This document shows, one piece after another, positions 8,053 through 16,558 of a stretch of DNA of 64,000 nucleotides; within the stretch, counting starts at the first letter, position 1, and the number at the start of each line of letters is the position of its first letter. Below the pieces are notes generated by a model. It ran no database searches. It was not told where the DNA came from and saw only the letters and a program-made list of their open reading frames with translations. Both the position numbers and the translations under genes were made by a program. The stretch spans positions 94,348-158,347 of the forward strand of contig JAHJHI010000050.1 of NCBI GenBank assembly GCA_018824085.1, given 5' to 3'. Source of the stretch: Gammaproteobacteria bacterium. GTDB taxonomy: Bacteria; Pseudomonadota; Gammaproteobacteria; Burkholderiales; Rhodocyclaceae.

Positions 8053-10029
8053 ATGGCAGCCATGAGTCCCGCGCCCACGCCCCGTCACTCATCCGGCTGG
8101 ACAGTCTGGCCTGTCGCGTTCCCGGTATTGATCGCGGCCGTCGGTGCAGCCATCGCGTGCTGGCTCGTATGGCAGGAGGCCGATCGCCGGCACCGCGAAC
8201 GCGCGGAAGAGCGCCTTGCGTTCGAAGCCCACGACATCACGCAGAAGGTCGAACAGCGCATGCGCGCCTATCGTCAGGTGCTGCGCGGCGCCGGAGCGCT
8301 GTTCGATGCGTCCGACACCGTCACGCGCGACGACTGGCGCATCTACGTCACCGCCCTCACGCTCGACCAGGACTTTCCCGGCATACAGGGCGTCGGATTC
8401 GCACAGTTCGTCGCGGCCGACACCCTCGCTGCGCACGAAGCGCGGATGCGCGCCGAACACGGGCCGGACTATTCGATCAAGCCGCCCGGCATGCGCTCCG
8501 AGTTCAGCAGCATCGTCTTTCTCGAACCGCTGAACTGGCGCAATCAACGAGCGCTGTCCTACGACATGCTGTCCGAGCCGGTACGCCGCGCCGCGATGGA
8601 TCGCGCCCGGCGCACCGGCCGGGCAGCGCTGAGCGGCAAGGTGCGGCTGGTGCAGGAAACCGACGCCGACATCCAGAGCGGCGTGCTGCTCTACCTGCCC
8701 GTCTACCGGCACGACATGCCGACGGACACCGAACCGGCGCGCATCGCGGCGATCAGCGGCTGGGTATACAGCCCCTTCCGCATGGGCGACCTCATGAACG
8801 ACACGCTGGGTGGCGCCTCAGGCGCGCTGCGCATGCGCATCTATGACGGGTCCGTCGCGGCGCCCGAGGCGCTGCTGTACGACAGCCACGCAGCCGACCC
8901 GGTCCATCCCGGAGCCCTGACCCATACGCGCGTCCAGAGCATCGATGGCCGGGACTGGCTGCTGTCCTTCGACGTACGCCGCAACGATGCCGCGGACGAC
9001 AGCCGCTGGCGCATGGAGCTGACGCTCCTCGTCACCTTCAGCGCCCTGCTGGTCATGCTGACCGCCAGCCTCGCGCTGTCGCGCCAGCGCGCCGCGCGGC
9101 TCGCGCGTGTAAGCACGTCGCTCGCGCGCAGCGAAAGCATGTATTCCGCGCTGGTCAACCTGTCGGGTGAAGGCATCCTTTCGCTCGACGCAGACGGACT
9201 TGTCGAGTTCGCCAATCCGGGCATCTACCGGACGCTGGACATGACCGGCAACGAACTGGGCGGACGCTCGCTGGCATCGCTCGGCAGCGACGGCAGCCAC
9301 GACGTGCTGCTGTCGATGACGCGCACGCTGCTCGGCGGCGAGAACGTGCGCGTCGAACTGTCGCTGTGTTCCAGCACCGGCAATGATGTGGTGGTGCTCG
9401 CGACCGGCGTGCCGCGCCGTGACCGCGACGGCCGGGTGAACGGCGCCGTCATTTCGATGGCCGACATCAGCGACCGCAAGGCGGACGAAGCGCGAGTCGC
9501 CTGGCTGGCCATGCACGACGGCCTGACCGCGCTGCCCAACCGTTTGCTGCTGGCCGACCGGCTGAGCCGCGCGCTGAACTCCGCGCACCGCTACCGTCGC
9601 CGCTTCTGCCTGCTGTTCATCGACCTCGACCACTTCAAGGAGGTCAATGACCGCATGGGCCACCATGCCGGCGACAGCGTCCTCATCGAGGCGAGCCGCC
9701 GCATGCTCGCCTGTCTGCGCGCGGCCGACACGCTGGCGCGCCACGGTGGCGACGAATTCGTCGCCCTGCTGCCGGAAACCGGCTCGCTCGACGCAGCGCT
9801 GTCGGTGGCGGAGAAGATCCGGGCGCAGTTGTGCAAGCCCTTCGACATCGAAGAAGGCCAGGCACAGATATCGAGCAGTATCGGCGTCGTCATGTATCCC
9901 GACCACGGCAGCGACCCGGAAACACTGCTCGTGCGCGCGGACGCTGCGATGTATGCGGCAAAATCCGGCGGTCGCAATACCGTTGCGATCTGGACCCCGA
10001 ACGACGCACCCCAGGACACCCCCACGTGA
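8053..10029 (+). CDS. CHASE-PAS-GGDEF diguanylate cyclase
   Basis: About 658 residues. TM helix near residues 18-40, a periplasmic CHASE domain (about 60-265, with FPGIQGVGFA and the MRSEFSSIVFLEPLNWRN segment typical of CHASE), a second TM (about 320-340), a PAS domain (YSALVNLSGEGILSLDADG), and a GGDEF domain. The active site reads GGDEF near residue 565 with RAAD five residues before it (I-site), so it is predicted to be an active, product-inhibited c-di-GMP synthase. Start among GTG 8026, ATG 8053 and ATG 8062 is uncertain because none has a clear ribosome binding site. The next small gene overlaps its stop. Confidence 0.85.
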   Translation: MAAMSPAPTPRHSSGWTVWPVAFPVLIAAVGAAIACWLVWQEADRRHRERAEERLAFEAHDITQKVEQRMRAYRQVLRGAGALFDASDTVTRDDWRIYVTALTLDQDFPGIQGVGFAQFVAADTLAAHEARMRAEHGPDYSIKPPGMRSEFSSIVFLEPLNWRNQRALSYDMLSEPVRRAAMDRARRTGRAALSGKVRLVQETDADIQSGVLLYLPVYRHDMPTDTEPARIAAISGWVYSPFRMGDLMNDTLGGASGALRMRIYDGSVAAPEALLYDSHAADPVHPGALTHTRVQSIDGRDWLLSFDVRRNDAADDSRWRMELTLLVTFSALLVMLTASLALSRQRAARLARVSTSLARSESMYSALVNLSGEGILSLDADGLVEFANPGIYRTLDMTGNELGGRSLASLGSDGSHDVLLSMTRTLLGGENVRVELSLCSSTGNDVVVLATGVPRRDRDGRVNGAVISMADISDRKADEARVAWLAMHDGLTALPNRLLLADRLSRALNSAHRYRRRFCLLFIDLDHFKEVNDRMGHHAGDSVLIEASRRMLACLRAADTLARHGGDEFVALLPETGSLDAALSVAEKIRAQLCKPFDIEEGQAQISSSIGVVMYPDHGSDPETLLVRADAAMYAAKSGGRNTVAIWTPNDAPQDTPT

Positions 10030-10181
10030 TTGCCTCCATCAGTCTCATCCTCATCGGCGTCGTGCTGCTCGCCGCCAATCTGGACCTTCTATCGCTGCGC
10101 GACATCGGCCACCTGCTGGGCACCTGGTGGCCGGCCCTGCTCATTGCCGCCGGTGTCGCCGGTCTGGTCAGGAAGCGCTAG
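10026..10181 (+). CDS. Small LiaI/LiaF-type (DUF5668-like) membrane protein
   Basis: A 51-residue protein read from GTG 10026, which overlaps the preceding stop codon as GTGA, a typical translational-coupling arrangement. It has two hydrophobic segments (ISLILIGVVLLAANL and TWWPALLIAAGVAGLV) separated by a short polar turn, and it ends in RKR. The pattern 'GxxLLxxNLxLL...WWPxLLIxxGxxxL' is typical of the LiaI-LiaF-like transmembrane region seen in small stress-associated or unknown membrane proteins. No specific function can be given. It may be translated together with the diguanylate cyclase. Confidence 0.6.
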   Translation: MIASISLILIGVVLLAANLDLLSLRDIGHLLGTWWPALLIAAGVAGLVRKR

Positions 10182-10236
10182 CGCCCGCGCCGCCGCATGC
10201 ATCGTCCGCCACGACGACGCATGCTTGACAAGGACA

Positions 10237-10264
10237 TAAAGGTATCCCGCATGCGTGCCGTAAT
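10237..10264 (+). promoter_or_regulatory. Candidate sigma-28 (FliA) promoter before an MCP gene
   Basis: TAAAGGTA (10237-10244), 12-base spacer, GCCGTAAT (10257-10264), 30 bases before the MCP start codon. The -10 element matches the GCCGTAA core seen at several other chemotaxis genes here. The spacer is one base longer than the usual 11. Confidence 0.5.
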
Positions 10265-10293
10265 TCACGGACACACATCAACGGACCCAGACC

Positions 10294-11946
10294 ATGTCCA
10301 CACTCAAAACCCTCCGTGGCCGGCTGATCGCCCTCGGCATCCTTTCCCTGTCCGGACTGCTGCTTGCCGGCGGCTTCGGCCTCTTCCAGCTGGCGCGGCT
10401 GGACAGCGGCATCTCGTCCGACCTGCAGACGCTCGACCGCATGGTGTCGCTGGGCCTCGACACGCAGCACGCCAACATCGAATTCAAGACGCAGGTTCAG
10501 GAATGGAAGAACATCCTGCTCAGGGGCAACGACCCGGAGCAGTTCAAGCGCTACCGCGACGGCTTCGATCAGCGCGCCCGGGCGGTTGCCGCGCAGCTTG
10601 GCGACATCGAGCGGCGGCTGCGTGAAGAAGGCTCGCCGCGCGTGGCCGAAGTGAGCGCGCTCATCGCGGCGCACGGCGACATGCTTGCGCGCTACCGGAG
10701 CGCGCTCGCCGCATTCGACCTGGCGGATCCGGAATCCGGAAAAAAGATCGATCGTGCCGTCAAGGGCATCGACCGTGCCGCCACCGACGACATGAACGCG
10801 CTGGCCGCCCACATCGAGAAGGACGTGTCGGACACCATCGCGCGCTCGCGCAGCGCGTCCAGCGCGCTCTACCGGACGGGTCTGGTCACGCTGTGCATCG
10901 CGATCTCGGCGCTTGCGCTGATCCTGGTCACCGGCATCGTGCTGACGGTGCGCCGCCTGTCCATCGGCCTGGTGTCGCTGCGTACCATGCTCGGTCTGGC
11001 GCGCGAACGCCTGGATCTGACGGTGCGGGCGCCGGACCAGCACGGTGACGAACTGTCGCAGGCAGGGGCATCCATCAATGCACTGTTCGCCGAACTGCAG
11101 GCAACGATCCGCATCATGCGTGACAACGCACAGCAGGTCGCGACGCACTCGTCGTCGCTGCACGGCTCAGTCGACACACTGGCCGGCGCACTGGTCGAAC
11201 AGAACGACTCCACGTCGAACATGGCCGCGGCGGCCGAGGAGCTGGCCGTCAGCGTGGCCCACGTCAGCGACAGCGCGGGCAGCGCACGCGACGTGTCACA
11301 CATGTCGTTGGAAAAAGCGGATGCCGGCGGCACGGTGATCGGCAGGGCGACCGGTGCGATGCAGCGTGCCGCGCTCGACGTGGGAACCGCCGCCGGCGGC
11401 ATGGCCACGCTGAGCGCTCAGGTCGAGAACATCGGCAAGATCGCGAGCACGATCAAGGACATCGCGGACCAGACCAACCTGCTTGCACTGAATGCCGCGA
11501 TCGAGGCGGCGCGTGCCGGCGAACAAGGGCGGGGCTTCGCGGTCGTCGCGGACGAGGTGCGCAAGCTGGCCGAACGCACGACGCTCGCCACGCAGGAGAT
11601 CGACTCTGTCGTCGGGGCGGTTCAGTCGGTGACCGCGGACACGCTGGGCAACATGCAGGCGCTGGTCGGCCAGTTCGAAGGCATCAGCGCATCGACGCGC
11701 GAAGCCGGACTGGCGATGGACGGCATCCGCGACGGTTCGCTCAACGTCGTTGCCGTCGCCGAGGACATTTCACGCGCACTGCGCGAGCAGCGGACCGCCA
11801 GCGAGAACATCGCGCAGCAGGTCGAGCGCATCGCCGGCATGAGCGAAAGCAACCGCAACGCGGTGCAGCACGTCAGCCATTCGGCCGACGCGATGAACGC
11901 CCTGTCGCAGTCGATGCGCCAGGGGCTGGAGAAGTTCGTCGTGTGA
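10294..11946 (+). CDS. Methyl-accepting chemotaxis protein
   Basis: A 550-residue transmembrane chemoreceptor. TM1 near residues 10-33, a periplasmic helical ligand domain of about 155 residues (four-helix-bundle type by its heptad-like charged helices), TM2 near 192-215, HAMP-like linker, and a cytoplasmic signalling domain. The hairpin tip with the CheA/CheW contact region ([26 protein letters not shown]) starts at residue 390. No C-terminal NWETF-type pentapeptide for CheR tethering is visible. It stands alone, 10 kb from the main chemotaxis block, with its own sigma-28-like promoter. Ligand unknown. Confidence 0.9.
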   Translation: MSTLKTLRGRLIALGILSLSGLLLAGGFGLFQLARLDSGISSDLQTLDRMVSLGLDTQHANIEFKTQVQEWKNILLRGNDPEQFKRYRDGFDQRARAVAAQLGDIERRLREEGSPRVAEVSALIAAHGDMLARYRSALAAFDLADPESGKKIDRAVKGIDRAATDDMNALAAHIEKDVSDTIARSRSASSALYRTGLVTLCIAISALALILVTGIVLTVRRLSIGLVSLRTMLGLARERLDLTVRAPDQHGDELSQAGASINALFAELQATIRIMRDNAQQVATHSSSLHGSVDTLAGALVEQNDSTSNMAAAAEELAVSVAHVSDSAGSARDVSHMSLEKADAGGTVIGRATGAMQRAALDVGTAAGGMATLSAQVENIGKIASTIKDIADQTNLLALNAAIEAARAGEQGRGFAVVADEVRKLAERTTLATQEIDSVVGAVQSVTADTLGNMQALVGQFEGISASTREAGLAMDGIRDGSLNVVAVAEDISRALREQRTASENIAQQVERIAGMSESNRNAVQHVSHSADAMNALSQSMRQGLEKFVV

Positions 11947-11953
11947 CGGCGCA

Positions 11954-11984
11954 GCGTCCGGCCGGGGGTGCCCCGGCCGGACGC
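11954..11984. terminator. Strong hairpin between convergent MCP and manC genes
   Basis: A perfect 14-bp stem (GCGTCCGGCCGGGG/CCCCGGCCGGACGC) with a GTG loop sits in the 39-base gap between convergent genes. There is no T-run on either side, so it is probably a transcript-end or rho-assisted structure, not a textbook intrinsic terminator. Confidence 0.6.
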
Positions 11985-11985
11985 T

Positions 11986-13419
11986 TCAGCTGCGGCCGTA
12001 GGTGTCCTCGAAGCGGACGATGTCGTCCTCGCCGAGATAGCTGCCCGACTGCACCTCTATCATTTCGAGCGGCAGCTTGCCGGGGTTCTCAAGCCGGTGC
12101 GTGGTACCGAGCGGGATGTAGGTCGACTGGTTCTCCGACAGCAGCAGCACGTCCTCGCCGCAGGTCACGCGCGCCGTGCCGCTGACGACGATCCAGTGCT
12201 CGGCGCGGTGATGGTGCATCTGCAGCGACAGCGAGGCGCCGGGATTGACGACGATGCGCTTGACCTGGAAACGCGCGCCGGCATCGATCGAGTCGTAGTA
12301 GCCCCAGGGCCGATAGACCTTGCGGTGGTTCTCGGCCTCGGGCCGCTTGCGCGCCTTCAGCTCGGTGACGATGCGCTTGACGTCCTGCGTGCGGTCCTTC
12401 GCGGCGACCATCACGGCGTCGCTGGTTTCGACCACTACCACATCCTTCAGGCCAAGGCAGCTCACCATGCGGGTTTCCGCGAAGATCAGGCTGCCCTCGG
12501 TGTCGTGCAGCAGCACGTCGCCGCGCGCCACGTTGCCGTTGGCGTCCTTCTCCGCCACCTGCCATAGCGCGTCCCACGCGCCGACGTCGGACCAGCCGGC
12601 GTCAAGCGGCACGACGACGGCCGGCGCGACGCGCGGCGTGCCCGATGCGAGCGGCTCCATGATCGCGTAGTCGATCGAGTCCGACGGGCAAGCGGCAAAT
12701 GCCGCCTTGTCGACGCGGTAGAAGTCGCGGTCGGCAGCGCCGCCTGCGTAGGCCGCGCGGCAGGCGGCTTCGATGTCCGGACGGAAGCGTTTCAGCAGAT
12801 CGAGCGCCACGCTGGCCTTCATCATGAAGATGCCTGCATTCCACAGGTAGTCGCCGCTGTCGAGATAGGTCTGCGCGGTGGCCGCGTCCGGCTTTTCGAC
12901 GAAACGGTCCAGCGCACGCGCCGGGCAGTTGTCCAGTTGCGCGCCGGTCTTGATGTAGCCGTAACCGGTTTCCGGCTTGTCGGGCGTGATGCCGAAGGTG
13001 ACGACGGCGCCGCCCTCGGCCTGTGCCGCACCGAGCGCGACCGCATCGCGAAACGCGGCGGTGTCACGGATCACATGGTCGGACGGCATGACCAGCAGCA
13101 CCGGGTCGGTGCCGGCCGCCGCGAGTGCCGCCAATGCCAGGGCCGGCGCCGTATTGCGGCCCACCGGTTCGAGCAGCAGCGCGGCCGGATGCACGTCGAT
13201 CTGGCGCAGCTGCTCGGCGGTCAGGAAACGGTATTCCTCGTTGCACACGACCAGCGGCGCGGCGATCGTCAGGCCCGGCGCGCCGGCACGCAGCGCCGTG
13301 TCCTGCAGCAGGGTTCTTTCGCCATCGAGCGGCAGCAACTGTTTCGGATAGCGCTCACGCGAAAGCGGCCACAGGCGGGTACCGGAGCCGCCGCACAGGA
13401 TGACGGGTTGCAGGGTCAT
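11986..13419 (-). CDS. manC: Mannose-1-phosphate guanylyltransferase / mannose-6-phosphate isomerase
   Basis: A 477-residue bifunctional type II enzyme. The N-terminal nucleotidyltransferase opens with LCGGSGTRLWPLSRERYPKQ, the pyrophosphorylase signature; FVEKPD is the second conserved motif. The C-terminal cupin isomerase part contains RPWGYYDSID, then MHHHRAEHWIVVSGTA with metal-binding histidines and LENPGKLPLEMIEVQSGSYLGEDDI. It makes GDP-mannose from mannose-6-phosphate steps and so feeds exopolysaccharide or LPS synthesis. No other sugar-nucleotide genes are adjacent; its neighbours are an MCP and flhB. Confidence 0.93.
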   Translation of the reverse strand: MTLQPVILCGGSGTRLWPLSRERYPKQLLPLDGERTLLQDTALRAGAPGLTIAAPLVVCNEEYRFLTAEQLRQIDVHPAALLLEPVGRNTAPALALAALAAAGTDPVLLVMPSDHVIRDTAAFRDAVALGAAQAEGGAVVTFGITPDKPETGYGYIKTGAQLDNCPARALDRFVEKPDAATAQTYLDSGDYLWNAGIFMMKASVALDLLKRFRPDIEAACRAAYAGGAADRDFYRVDKAAFAACPSDSIDYAIMEPLASGTPRVAPAVVVPLDAGWSDVGAWDALWQVAEKDANGNVARGDVLLHDTEGSLIFAETRMVSCLGLKDVVVVETSDAVMVAAKDRTQDVKRIVTELKARKRPEAENHRKVYRPWGYYDSIDAGARFQVKRIVVNPGASLSLQMHHHRAEHWIVVSGTARVTCGEDVLLLSENQSTYIPLGTTHRLENPGKLPLEMIEVQSGSYLGEDDIVRFEDTYGRS

Positions 13420-13520
13420 GACAGGAACCTGAATGGAGGAAGACGCCCGAGTCTACGTCATGCCCGCGCCGCTTCCGCGATAAATGCGTTACAGCACGCA
13501 GCGTTGCGCGCCCTTGCCGT

Positions 13521-14666
13521 TCACTGCGCGGGGTCCGCGCCGGGATCGAGATCGGGCGGCACCGGCAGGTCATCCGGCGCACGCGGAATGTCGCCGCCGG
13601 CGGCGAATGCGTCGTTGAGCTGATAGACGTAGGCGAGCACTTCCGCCACCGCGCGGAACAGGCGCGCGGGCACTTCCTGCTCCAGCTCCACATGCTTGTG
13701 CAGCGCGCGCGCCAGCGGCGGTGCCTCGACCAGCGGCACACCGTGCTCGGCGGCGAGCGTGCGGATGCGCAACGCGATCTCGCCCACGCCCTTGGCAACG
13801 ACGCGCGGCGCACCGCCGCGCGACGACTCGTAGCGCAGCGCGACCGAGTAGTGCGTCGGGTTGGTCACCACCACGTCCGCCTTCGGCACGTTCGACATCA
13901 TGCGGTTGCGCGCCATCTCCCGCTGTTGCTGACGGATGCGCCCCTTCACCTGCGGGTCGCCCTCCTGCTCCTTGAATTCCTTGCGCGCATCCTCCTTCGT
14001 CATCTTCAGTTCGGAGTGGTAGTGCCATAACTGGAACGGCACATCGATCGCAACGATGGCGCCCATGCCGGCGACCAGCAGCAGCGTGGACGTGAGGATG
14101 AGGTCGCCGGTCGCGGCGAGCGCCTCATCCACCGGCGCGCTGAACAGGGCGAACAGCTTGTCGTGGTCGCGCATGACGACCCACACCGCCACACTGCCCA
14201 CGAGCGACGCCTTGCCTATGCCCTTGGCCAGCTCCACCGCGGCGGTGGACGACACCATGCGCTTGAGGCCGGCGAACGGATTGAGTTTGGAGAACTTCGG
14301 GCTCAAGGCCTTCGGCGCGAAATTCCAGCCCGCCATCAGAAAGGGCGACGCGATCGCCGCGACCATGAGCGCGAGCATCAGCGGCGCCAGCAGCAGCAGG
14401 CCGTCGGTCGCGCGCTCCACCAGCACGGTGAACATCGCCGACGGATCGAAAATGAGGCGCCGGTCGACGCTCAGGCCGTCATGCAGCAGCCGGGCGCTGC
14501 GCGGCCACATCCATCCGCCGAGCGTATACATGCCGGCGACACCGGTCATCGTGACGAGAAAGGTCGCCAGTTCGCGCGAACTGGGCACCTGCCCTTCTTC
14601 GCGCGCCTGTTCCAGCCGTCGCTCTGATGCTGGCTCGGTTTTTTCGAGATCGCTTTCTTCTGCCAT
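13521..14666 (-). CDS. flhB: Flagellar type III export switch protein FlhB
   Basis: 381 residues from the ATG at 14666 ([13 protein letters not shown]..., the conserved FlhB N-terminus; the longer frame to 14861 is not conserved). Four hydrophobic segments span about residues 35-210, followed by the cytoplasmic domain. The autocleavage motif NPTH is at residues 269-272, exactly the E. coli numbering. FlhB is part of the export gate and switches substrate class from rod/hook to filament. Here it is an orphan: no flhA, fliR or other export genes are next to it; upstream is a broken sbp gene and downstream manC. A proline- and acid-rich C-terminal tail ends the protein. Confidence 0.92.
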   Translation of the reverse strand: MAEESDLEKTEPASERRLEQAREEGQVPSSRELATFLVTMTGVAGMYTLGGWMWPRSARLLHDGLSVDRRLIFDPSAMFTVLVERATDGLLLLAPLMLALMVAAIASPFLMAGWNFAPKALSPKFSKLNPFAGLKRMVSSTAAVELAKGIGKASLVGSVAVWVVMRDHDKLFALFSAPVDEALAATGDLILTSTLLLVAGMGAIVAIDVPFQLWHYHSELKMTKEDARKEFKEQEGDPQVKGRIRQQQREMARNRMMSNVPKADVVVTNPTHYSVALRYESSRGGAPRVVAKGVGEIALRIRTLAAEHGVPLVEAPPLARALHKHVELEQEVPARLFRAVAEVLAYVYQLNDAFAAGGDIPRAPDDLPVPPDLDPGADPAQ

Positions 14667-14809
14667 CTGCGCAGATCCGGAGTCGTGTGGCCGTGGGGAT
14701 GGCCGATTGTCGCGCCGGCCGGCGGCGTGCAATCGCCGGAACAGCAGGGCAAAGCCGGCGCATAACCGCGCCGGGCAACGCAGTGCGGGCGGTGCACCCG
14801 CACTGCCGA

Positions 14810-15512
14810 GCAATGCGTATTTTCTTGCTTCGCGCGCCGCCGCCGACATCACGCTGCTCAACGTGTCCTACGACCCCACGCGCGAGTTCTACCAGTACTT
14901 CAACACCGCCTTCGCGAAGCACTGGAAGGCGCAGACCGGCGACAGCGTGACCGTGCGCCAGTCGCACCGCGGCTCGGGCAAGCAGGCACGCTCGGTGACG
15001 GACGGGCTGGAGGCCGACGTCGTCGCGCTGGCGCTCGCCTGGGACGTGGAGGCGCTGCACGACAAGGCCGGCCTCATCCCGGCCGGCTGGCAGAAGCGCC
15101 TGCCGCACAACGCCTCGCCCTGCACCTCCACCATCGTCTTCCTGGCGCGCAAGGGCAATCCGGAGGACCTGAAGGACCGGGCCGATCTGGTCAGGGGCGG
15201 TTCGACATCGTCACGCCCTCGCTGCCCATACTCGCGGAGCCGCCGGTGAGCGTGGTCGACAAGGTGGTCGACAAGCGCGGCACGCGTGCCGTCGCCACGG
15301 CCTGCCTTGCGTATCTGTACGGCCCGGAAGGACAGGAACTGGCGGCGCGCAACTGCCATCGGCCGACCGATCCCGCCGTCGCCGCGAAGTACGCGAAGTG
15401 CTTCGCGCCGGTGAAGCTGGTGACCATAGACGCCGAGTTCGGCGGCTGGGACGCCGCGCAGAAAAAGCACTTCGCCGATGGTGGCGTGTCCGACCGGATC
15501 AACGTGCGCTGA
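14810..15512 (+). pseudogene. Broken sulfate/thiosulfate-binding protein gene (sbp/cysP-like)
   Basis: Two segments of a periplasmic sulfate-binding protein remain in different frames. Segment one (frame of about 14840-15192) begins [20 protein letters not shown], the conserved mature N-terminus, and runs to [11 protein letters not shown]. Segment two (about 15198-15512) reads [16 protein letters not shown]... to EFGGWDAAQKKHFADGG. Compared with the roughly 330-residue family, about 90 residues between them are missing (the region with the conserved NPKTSGGARWNYL) and the frame changes at the junction near 15190-15198. The signal peptide is also not readable in frame with the mature part. A functional product is very unlikely. 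Confidence 0.85.
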
Positions 15513-15631
15513 TCGCACGCGGCACGCGGTCCGCTCCGGCACTGCCATCCGCCGTTTCGCGCCGGACTGTGCCTGTCGCCACCACGCGGCGACGGCTATA
15601 GTCCGGCCCAGTCACCGCCAGCCCGCGCACC

Positions 15632-16558
15632 ATGCACAGCCCGCCAGACAGCCCGGCCCCGACGAGGCGCTTCCACGACCGCATCTATCGGGGCGACATC
15701 ATCGAACTCGCCACGCATCCGGCAATGAGTGCCCTGGTGGGGCACGCGCGGGATTTCGTCGAAAGCGCACTGCATCCGCACGATCCGCAACGGATGCACG
15801 AGCACCTGTCACACGCCGGCCAGGTCGAATGCATCGGCCGGCTGCAGCGCGAATTCAGCCAGCTCGCCGAAATCCGCGCCGCCTGGATGGCTCTGCTCGA
15901 CGCGCTGGAGCTGGATCCGGAACGCACCGCAGGCGACCGCCTGCACCTCCGCTTTCAGCCGCACAGCGCCCCCTTGGAGAATGCGCCGCGCACGAGCGCG
16001 ACCGCCACCGTCGGCTTTCATCGCGACACCTGGGGATCGAATCTTTACGCGCAGGTGAACTGGTGGGGGCCGGTCTACCCGGTATCAGCCGGTCGCACGT
16101 TCGCGCTCTACCCCTCGCTATGGGATCGCGCACTGGACAACGGCAGCGCCACTTTCGACATGGCGGCCGTTCTGGAACGCTCGCACTCGCTCGGGCGTCT
16201 GTCCGTGGGCGCGGACGAGGCGATCCCGCATCTGCGCGAAACGCTGCCCGACGGCCTGGCGCAGCCGGTGCTGATCGAGCCCGGCAACATCCTTGCGTTC
16301 TCGGGCGCTCACGCCCACGCCGGCGTGGGCAATCACACCGGCCTCACGCGCATCTCCTTCGAAACACGCACCGTGTGGATACCCGACCTGCTGGCCCGGC
16401 GCGGCGCGCCGAACATCGACGGTCACGCGCCATGGGCGGCACCCGGACTGTTCCGGCGCCTGAGCGACGGCCGGCGACTGCACGAAGTGCTGGGCTGCCA
16501 AAGGGTGGTGCGTTGCGCCGAATGGCCGCTGGCCACGCCGGCGCTCAGCCGGCCGTGA
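15632..16558 (+). CDS. Putative 2-oxoglutarate/Fe(II)-type oxygenase-like protein
   Basis: A 308-residue soluble protein. Near residue 130 it has HRD followed by TWGSN, an HxD pair, and near residues 228-245 GAHAHAGVGNHTGLTRISFETR, giving a distal histidine and an arginine. The HxD...H...R spacing (about 100 residues) and the surrounding beta-strand pattern suggest the double-stranded beta-helix of 2OG-Fe(II) dioxygenases (phytanoyl-CoA-type). I do not recognise a specific family, and the assignment is an inference from the motif. Its 3' end overlaps the convergent ABC exporter by 14 bases. Confidence 0.45.
   Translation: MHSPPDSPAPTRRFHDRIYRGDIIELATHPAMSALVGHARDFVESALHPHDPQRMHEHLSHAGQVECIGRLQREFSQLAEIRAAWMALLDALELDPERTAGDRLHLRFQPHSAPLENAPRTSATATVGFHRDTWGSNLYAQVNWWGPVYPVSAGRTFALYPSLWDRALDNGSATFDMAAVLERSHSLGRLSVGADEAIPHLRETLPDGLAQPVLIEPGNILAFSGAHAHAGVGNHTGLTRISFETRTVWIPDLLARRGAPNIDGHAPWAAPGLFRRLSDGRRLHEVLGCQRVVRCAEWPLATPALSRP

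Noticed and set aside
11954..11984. Textbook rho-independent terminator between MCP and manC
   Set aside because: The stem is perfect but there is no T-run on either strand; it is listed only as a hairpin of probable transcript-end function.
14056..15249. 397-codon plus-strand frame joining antisense flhB to the sbp remnant
   Set aside because: The first 250 codons are antisense flhB; only the last part is real protein sequence, which belongs to the pseudogene.
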